Shown: positions 57,940 through 64,000 of the stretch, in pieces
How positions within the stretch are numbered: the first letter of the stretch is position 1
How the letters are laid out: each line of letters begins with the position of its first letter
Assembly (NCBI GenBank): GCA_003550325.1
Contig: QKWP01000270.1
Location: 241,765-305,764, forward strand
Reading direction: 5' to 3'
Length of the DNA stretch: 64,000 nt
From: Gigaspora rosea
Taxonomy: Eukaryota > Glomeromycota > Glomeromycetes > Diversisporales > Gigasporaceae
Made by a program: the position numbers and the translations under genes
Notes under the pieces: generated by a model
What the model was told of the DNA's origin: nothing
The model's database searches: none
The model's input: the letters and a program-made list of their open reading frames with translations, nothing else

Positions 57940-58320
57940 CAGGAACTATGATTTTCTGCAAAATGCAGAATGCCGCAGAATTTGAAGAATTCGCCAATTT
58001 TTGCAGAAATTGGATTTTATCACGGATAATTGCAGAAATCGACCTAAAATTTGACCAGGATCCAATCAAATTGCAAGTTTTGGCGGAGAGTTTCGGAAGA
58101 ATAGACAATCAATTAACACCAAATATGAGCGCAGTCGTCGGAATTTTTGAGTGCAGAAACAGGGTTTTTATTGTAAATTTGCTAAAATTTTATTTTGCAG
58201 ATAATCGCAAGAATTAAATTTAATCACCGCAGAAATTTGAGTTTTGCAGATAATCGCAAGAATTAAATTTAATCACCGCAGAAATTTGAGTTTTGTCACC
58301 GCAAAAAATCATCGTCCCTG
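57940..58320. mobile_element. MITE of the CAGGGACGATGATTTTCTGC family, copy 1
   Basis: Left end CAGGAACTATGATTTTCTGC, right end CATCGTCCCTG. GC-richer and with a 103-codon frame (57906-58217) that is simply readable repeat DNA. Copy 2 lies inverted 54 bp to the right. Confidence 0.7.
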
Positions 58321-58374
58321 TAATCCAAATACGCTACACCACGTGATAGTCACGTTACTGCAAAAGAGTTACGT

Positions 58375-58722
58375 CAGGGACGATGATTTTCTGCGGTGCT
58401 AAACTCAAATTCTGCGGTGATTAAATTTAATTCCTGCGATTATCTGCAAAATAAAATTTTAGCAAATTTTGCAATAAAACCCCTGTTTCTGCACTCAAAA
58501 ATTGGAATATTCTGAAGCTTTCCGACGACTACGCTCATATTTGGTGTTAATTGATTGTCTATCCTTCCGAAACTCTCCGCCAAAACTTGCAATTTGATTG
58601 GATCCTGGTCAAATTTTAGGTCGATTCTACATTATCCGTGATAAAATCCAATTTCTGCAAAAATTGGCGAATTCTGCGGCATTCTGCGGCATTCTGCATT
58701 TTGTAGAAAATCATCGTCCCTG
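58375..58722. mobile_element. same MITE family, inverted copy 2
   Basis: The ends CAGGGACGATGATTTTCTGC and GAAAATCATCGTCCCTG are perfect inverted repeats of about 17 bp. The flanks AGTTACGT and GTCTACGT share five of eight bases. It matches copy 1 in reverse for over 300 bp, so the two can form one large hairpin. Confidence 0.75.
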
Positions 58723-59190
58723 GTCTACGTATACTCCTGCCGATCCTGGCAGATCCTGGTAAAGAATTCATTTAGAAATGATTAAACTCTTATAAATTGT
58801 ATGATTTACATCGAATTACAAATCTTTGTATTTAAAACCGATATTTTTACTATCATCTATAATTGTACCTACACTATAACACTCATAGCCGTATGCACGA
58901 ATTTCTTTATCGACTTTTGATATACCATATATGAGTGATTGAATGAACAAAAAAAGATAGGTTGAATTGTTTCTCAAATATCACTATCATAATAGAAAAG
59001 AGTTATCCTTGTTTATAATGAAGATCGTTTTTGGTTTATTGTAGTACAACAGTGTCGTACAGTAGCTTATAATGTATTATGTATCACATAATTATAATGG
59101 TACATATTACTGCATTAAGTTTCAATTTCTCCGTTTTGTCAAAAAGTCAAATTGGACTTTATGACCTTGGCACAACTACCTATTTAAAAT
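58723..59190 (+). other. upstream region of the Sel1-repeat gene
   Basis: AT-rich, no element ends. From about 59190 the DNA still aligns with the Sel1 repeat (AAGGAATTCTTTTTATCAAT before the ATG corresponds to the KAFIYYQ codons), so the visible start sits inside an older repeat and a clean promoter is not evident. Confidence 0.5.
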
Positions 59191-59220
59191 AAGGAATTCT
59201 TTTTATCAATATCTGTTGAT

Positions 59221-61968
59221 ATGGGAAATGTTATTGCAATGTATCAAAATGGATACTACTATCTAAAGGGAAAAGGAACTGCAAAGGATGAACAGCAAAA
59301 ATTTGCTCATTATCAAAAATCAATAGAAACGGAAAACGCTGATGAAATATTTGCACTTGGCAGCTCTTATAAAGATGGAGTTGGTGTTAAAAAGGATGAA
59401 TATAAAGTATTCAATTACTTTCAAAAATCAGCCGAAATGAGGCACACTAGTCGAACATATAATGTTGGAAATTGTTATAGAAATCAAATTGAAGTTGAAA
59501 AAGACGAACATAGGTCATTCATTTATTATCAAAATTCAGCAAAGAAGGGGAACATCAGAGGAACATTTAGTCTTGATAATTGTTATCTTGATAGTACTGG
59601 AGTCAAAAAGGATGAACATATGACATTCATTTATTACCAAAAATCTGCAGAGATATGTGATTCTGATGGAATATTTCATGTCGGAGTTGAAAACGATGAA
59701 CATAGGGCATTTTCTTATTATAAAAAATCAGCAGAAATGGGACATGATAGTGGAATAAATAACGTAGGATACTGTTACGTTGAAGGAATTGGAGTTGAAA
59801 AGGATGAACATAAGGCTTTCATTTATTATCAAAAATCTGCAGAGCTGGAGGATGCTAACGGAACGTGTAATGTTGGTCATTGTTATCTTAATGGAATTGG
59901 AGTTAAAAAGGATGAATATAAGGCGTTCATTTATTATCAAAAATCTGCTGATATGGGGTATATTAAGGGAATATATAATGTTGGATGTTGTTATCTTGCT
60001 GGAATTGGTGTTGAAAAGGATGAATATAGGGCATTCATTTATTATCAAAAATCTGCTGAGATGGGTTATATTAAAGGAACGTATAATGTTGGATGTTGTT
60101 ATCAAAAAGGAATTGGAGTTGAAAAAGATGAACACAAGGCATTCATTTATTATCAAAAATCTGTTGAGATGGGGAACGCTGATGGAATCTCTCAAGTTGG
60201 ATATTGTTATGAAAATGGAATTGGTGTTGAAAAAGATGAGCATATGGCATTCATTTATTATCAAAAATTAGCAGAGATGGGAAATGCTGCAGCAGTGAAT
60301 AGTCTTGGATTTTGTTATCAATCTGGAATTGGAGTTGGAAAAGATGAACATAAGGCATTCGTTTATTATCAAAAATATGCTAGGATGGATTATATTAAAG
60401 GAAAATATAATGTTAGATGTTGTTATCAAAATGGAATTGGAGTTGAAAAAGATGAACATAAGGTATTCATTTATTATCAAAAATTAGCAGAGACAGGAAA
60501 TGCTGCAGCAGTGAATAGTCTTGGTCTTTGTTATCATTCTGGAATTGGAGTTAAAAAAGATGAACATAAGGCATTCGTTTATTATCAGAAATCTGCTGAG
60601 ATGGGTTATACTAAAGGAATATATAACGTTGGATGTTGTTATCAAGAAGGAATTGGAGTTGAAAAGGATGAACATAAGGCATTCGTTTATTATCAAAAAT
60701 CTACTGAGTTGGGTTATAGTAAAGGAACATATAATGTTGGATGTTGTTATCAAAATGGAATTGAAGTTGAAAAGGAAGAGCTTATGGCATTCATTTATTA
60801 TGCATATAATTTAGGATATTGTTATCAAAATGGAATTGGTGTTGATTTAAACGATGAACATAAAACATTTATTTATTTTCTAAAGTTAGCAGAGATGGGC
60901 GATGCTAATGGGGCCTATAATGTTGGATATTGCTACCAAAATGGAATTGGAATTGAAAAAGACGAATGTAATGTATTTATTCATTATCAAAAGTCTGCAG
61001 AGATGGGGCATGCTAAAGGAACAAATATGGTTGGATATTGCTATCAATATGGAATTGGAGTTGATAAGAATGAACATAAGGCATTCATTTATTATCAACA
61101 GTCTGCAAATATGGGGGATGATAGCGGAACATGTAATGTTGGATTTTGTTATGAAAAAGGAATAGGAATTGAAAAAGATGAGCACAAAGCATTTGAATAT
61201 TATCAAAAATCTGCAGCTATGGGAAATTCTAGTGCAATTTATAACCTAGGAGATTGTTATGAAAACGGAATAGGAGTCGAAAAAAATGAGCACAAAGCAT
61301 TCATTTTTTATCAAAAAGCTTCTGATATGGAAAATACAATTGCAATGAATCAAACTGGATATTGTTACAAAAACGGTATAGGGGTTGAAAAGAATGAATT
61401 TCAAGCATTCAATTTTTATCAAAAGTCTGCTGAAATGGGAAATGCTGATGGAGTCAATAACCTTGCATACTGTTATGGAAATGGAATAGGTGTTGAAAAG
61501 GATGAGCACAAGGCATTCACTTATTATCAGAAATCTGCTGAGATTGGAAACGCAAGTGCAATGTAAAATCTTGGAGATTGTTATCAAAATGGAAAGGGAG
61601 TTGAAAAAGATGAACACAAAGCATTTATTCATTATCAAAAGTCTGCGGATATGGGAAACGCTAATGGAATGAATAATCTTGCATATTGTTATGGAAATGG
61701 GATAGGAGTTGAAAAGGATGAACACCAGGCATTCTCTTATTATCTAAAATCTGCTAAGATGGGAAATATTAAAGCAATAAATCAAACTGGACACTGTTAT
61801 TTTTACGGAATGGGAGTTGAAAAGGACGAAAATGAGGCATTTAAATATTATCAAAGATCTGCTAAGATGGGTGATTGTAACGGAATGTCCAACATTGGTT
61901 ATTGTTATCGAAATGGGATTGGAGTACAAAGGGACTTACAGAAGGCTGATCATTGGTATAAAATGTAA
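59221..61968 (+). pseudogene. Sel1-repeat (SLR) protein, about 25 repeats, one nonsense codon
   Basis: Tandem 36-residue Sel1 units of the form 'GYCYQNGIGVEKDEHKAF' + 'IYYQKSAEMGNADGIYNV', forming an alpha-alpha solenoid; such proteins act as scaffolds in signalling and ER quality control. ATG 59221 opens 781 codons to a TAA at 61564-61566. There the repeat expects Tyr or Asn (a TAT-to-TAA change would do), and the same frame continues with three more repeats to TAA 61968, ending ADHWYKM. Two units are internally deleted (after GIFHVG near 59680 and at FIYYAYNLGY near 60800). There is no signal peptide, and repeat-like sequence lies upstream of the ATG, so the 5' end looks truncated. The units are very similar in DNA, hence copy-number change by unequal exchange is likely. 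A 781-residue product remains possible. Confidence 0.85.
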
Positions 61969-62018
61969 ATAACATATTTTTCCTTCTTTTTTTTTTTCTT
62001 TTATTTTTTTATATAATT

Positions 62019-63242
62019 ATGATCTTTATAATATATGACTTTCAAATAATAATTAGGGGAATAGAGAAGATATTAGGTAATTTAAATTATTATTACGATT
62101 ATTTCATACATTATTTAACTAATTGAATGTTTTATTAGACACAAATAAATGGACATATAACGAATTTGATATTAATGATGATATTAAAAAATTATTAATT
62201 GAAGAAAAACATTCATTATCATGGATTTCTTATAAAGAATTTAATATTATCGAAAAAATAGGACAGGGTGGATTTGCTACAGTGTTTCATGCAAAATGGT
62301 TAGATAAAAAACAAAATATACGGAGGAATATTGCCCTTAAATTGCTTCGCGGATCAAAATCTTATAATGAGGAATTTATAAAAGAGGTGACGTTCTATTT
62401 AAATGTTTATTATTAATTTTTGATAATTTGAATTAAGTTGCTTTGTTTTAATATTAAAGTTAAAGGCATATTGTGACATTCGCTCTAAATGTCCATCATT
62501 TTTAAGATGTTATGGAATATCAAAAGACGATACTTCTGAAGACTATATCCTTGTTTTAAAATATGCAGAAAAGGGTTCTTTGCGCAAAAATCTTCTCTCA
62601 GTAGCACGAATGAAGTGGAAAGATAAATTAACTTTACTGCATTGTATTGCTTCTGATCTTCAAATAATTCATTCTCAAAATCTTATTCATCGAGATCTGC
62701 ATAGCGGTAATATTTTACAAGATAACTTACATAGTGCATATATTGCAGACTTGGGACTTTCAATCTCAACAAATATAGAAATAAAGGCAGAACGTCGTGG
62801 TGTTTATGGAATTTTACCATATATAGCTCCAGAAGTTTTGGACGAAGGCCAATATTCGACGAAATCAGATATTTATTCATTTGGAATAATTATGTGGGAA
62901 ATTTTACACGGAAAATCAGTATCTTATAGTCGAAAATTTTTTGGGCCACAACTTCAAATACAAATATGCCGTAATAATTTAAGACCACCTATTATAGAGG
63001 ACGCTCCGCAATGCTATATAATTTTAATGAAGAAATGTTGGGATAATGATCCAGTAAACCGCCCATCAGCAACAAACATCTGTGAAATTCTTACGGAATG
63101 GCAAAATGATGAAAATATTCTATTAGAATTAACTAAATCGGATGAAATATTAGAAAATATTAAATATTCACATATACAAACATATTCAGATACTACACTT
63201 TTATATCAAGGTAATAACTATATTTTTGTTTTTGATGAATAG
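62019..63242 (+). CDS. protein kinase, TKL-like, three exons
   Basis: Exons proposed: 62019-62076, 62139-62386 and 62460-63242. Introns are 62077-62138 (GTAATT...TTTAACTAAT branch...TTATTAG) and 62387-62459 (GTGACG...TTAAAG). The joined frame is 363 codons. Kinase signatures: glycine loop IGQGGFATV; Lys in IALKLL; HRDLHSGN catalytic loop; DLG in place of DFG (IADLGLS); APE (IAPEVL); SDIYSFGIIMWEI; and the C-lobe Arg in NRPSA. These match the large Rhizophagus kinase family related to TKL/tyrosine-kinase-like enzymes. Substrate unknown; probably a cytosolic signalling Ser/Thr kinase. No membrane segment. The start is the least certain part: exon 1 is short and could be replaced by an upstream exon. 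It lies 50 bp after the Sel1 gene on the same strand; kinase and Sel1 modules are often fused in this lineage. No defect is seen. Confidence 0.85.
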
Positions 63243-64000
63243 AATTTATTATTTAATAATAATTATTTAACAGACAGCAAAATGAATTACCTGAGTATTG
63301 AAGAATGATATAGCAATTATTTTTTGCAAAAAGAAATTACAAATATTGCGGTATATTAAGGTGTATTAGTTCATTTCGCGAATTTATTAACTTACCAGGA
63401 ACGAAATGATGTACAGATGGAGTTTTAATCAAGTGATCTCTTTTCTGTACCCACGTGAGTAGAAGTGTTATGAGACACCGTATCATTATTGTAAAACCTG
63501 CATCATATAAATGCTTAAAGTTTTTTTTTAATTTGGAGAAATCAATGTTTAATCGATTATTTAATATGCCGGGGATAATTTGTGCAAATCTGATTTAATA
63601 ACAATTTAATACTTCAATATTTTACATTTGTAATAGTTTATAAGATAAAAAAAATATTGGTACTGTAAATCAGATATTAAAAATGCAATAATAAATATAA
63701 TAAAAATGCAATTTTAGATATTTACTGCATTTCTGAATGCGAATTATCCAATTTAATTATCTAACGAATTAGTGTATTCTACAAATAACTCAATGTAATT
63801 TGTAGTGTTCGAGATATTTCTCAATTGGAACAATTAATTGAAGGATCTTTCTAACAATTTTAATATAAATTTATATGGTTTTAAATTTGTCTACAGAAAA
63901 AATGCCCTGGCCAATTTTTTAGTCAATGGCGTATTACATAAAAAATCTAAGGTACAATGAAAAAAAATTATCTCAGGAAATGATGCTATCAGCGATTTAT
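63243..64000. other. downstream AT-rich DNA, nothing recognised
   Basis: 3' flank of the kinase gene. No further Sel1 repeats, gene or element end before the window closes. Confidence 0.5.

Noticed and set aside
57906..58217. 103-codon frame with a plausible protein look
   Set aside because: Lies wholly in a MITE that is repeated in inverted form at 58375-58722, where the frame is not maintained.
59728..61929. Long open frames on the minus strand (178, 159, 106 codons) and in another plus frame
   Set aside because: They are shadows of the 108-bp Sel1 repeat array; their own repeat pattern mirrors the coding frame.

Overview
The window looks like nuclear DNA of an arbuscular mycorrhizal fungus of the Rhizophagus/Glomus type. 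It is very AT-rich, almost gene-free, packed with decayed and nested transposons, and ends in a Sel1-repeat gene followed by a TKL-like kinase with 62-73 bp introns. That gene pair and the transposase families resemble those expanded in Glomeromycotina. The assignment comes from memory of these families, not from a search.

Region by region. 1-1762: AT satellite, a short tandem repeat and the left half of a palindromic element. 1771-12480: a 10.7-kb element with TAGAGATGCAT ends and a perfect 8-bp target duplication (TTTAACAC). It carries a broken Tnp2-like transposase (minus strand), itself split by a foldback element that contains a mini LTR retrotransposon, and a divergent second gene with protein repeats. 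A single N at 12272 marks a mis-joined duplicate. 12489-20300: the other palindrome half, an 8-bp-TSD element built of large hairpins, and a decayed Mutator/FAR1-type transposase interrupted by a 9-bp-TSD element and a 138-bp MITE, then two mariner-like MITEs. 20337-30590: an LTR-retrotransposon gag/protease region cut by a CCCTTA...TAAGGG element, which contains a piggyBac element, and then by an 8-bp-TSD hAT-like element. 30582-33075: further hairpin elements and a Harbinger-like MITE. 33079-39475: a tyrosine-recombinase retrotransposon with split direct repeats (A1-ORFs-B1-A2-B2). 39.5-45.5 kb: mostly non-coding, with a BED-finger-like remnant, a 9-bp-TSD element and a long-range inverted repeat. 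45537-48717: a hAT-like element containing a 5'-truncated LINE. 48.7-58.7 kb: MITEs, palindromes, a retroposed polyadenylated RNA, a 115-bp gap and tandem repeats. 59.2-63.2 kb: the only convincing host genes.

Functionally there is no operon or pathway. The window is a stratified record of insertions. Several are proved by target duplications, by uninterrupted sister copies in the same window, or because removing them restores an old reading frame. The best candidate for something undescribed is a pair of systems: the 10.7-kb two-gene element with 8-bp TSDs, and a piggyBac-type family that seems to target AT rather than TTAA and shares its ends with short non-autonomous relatives.
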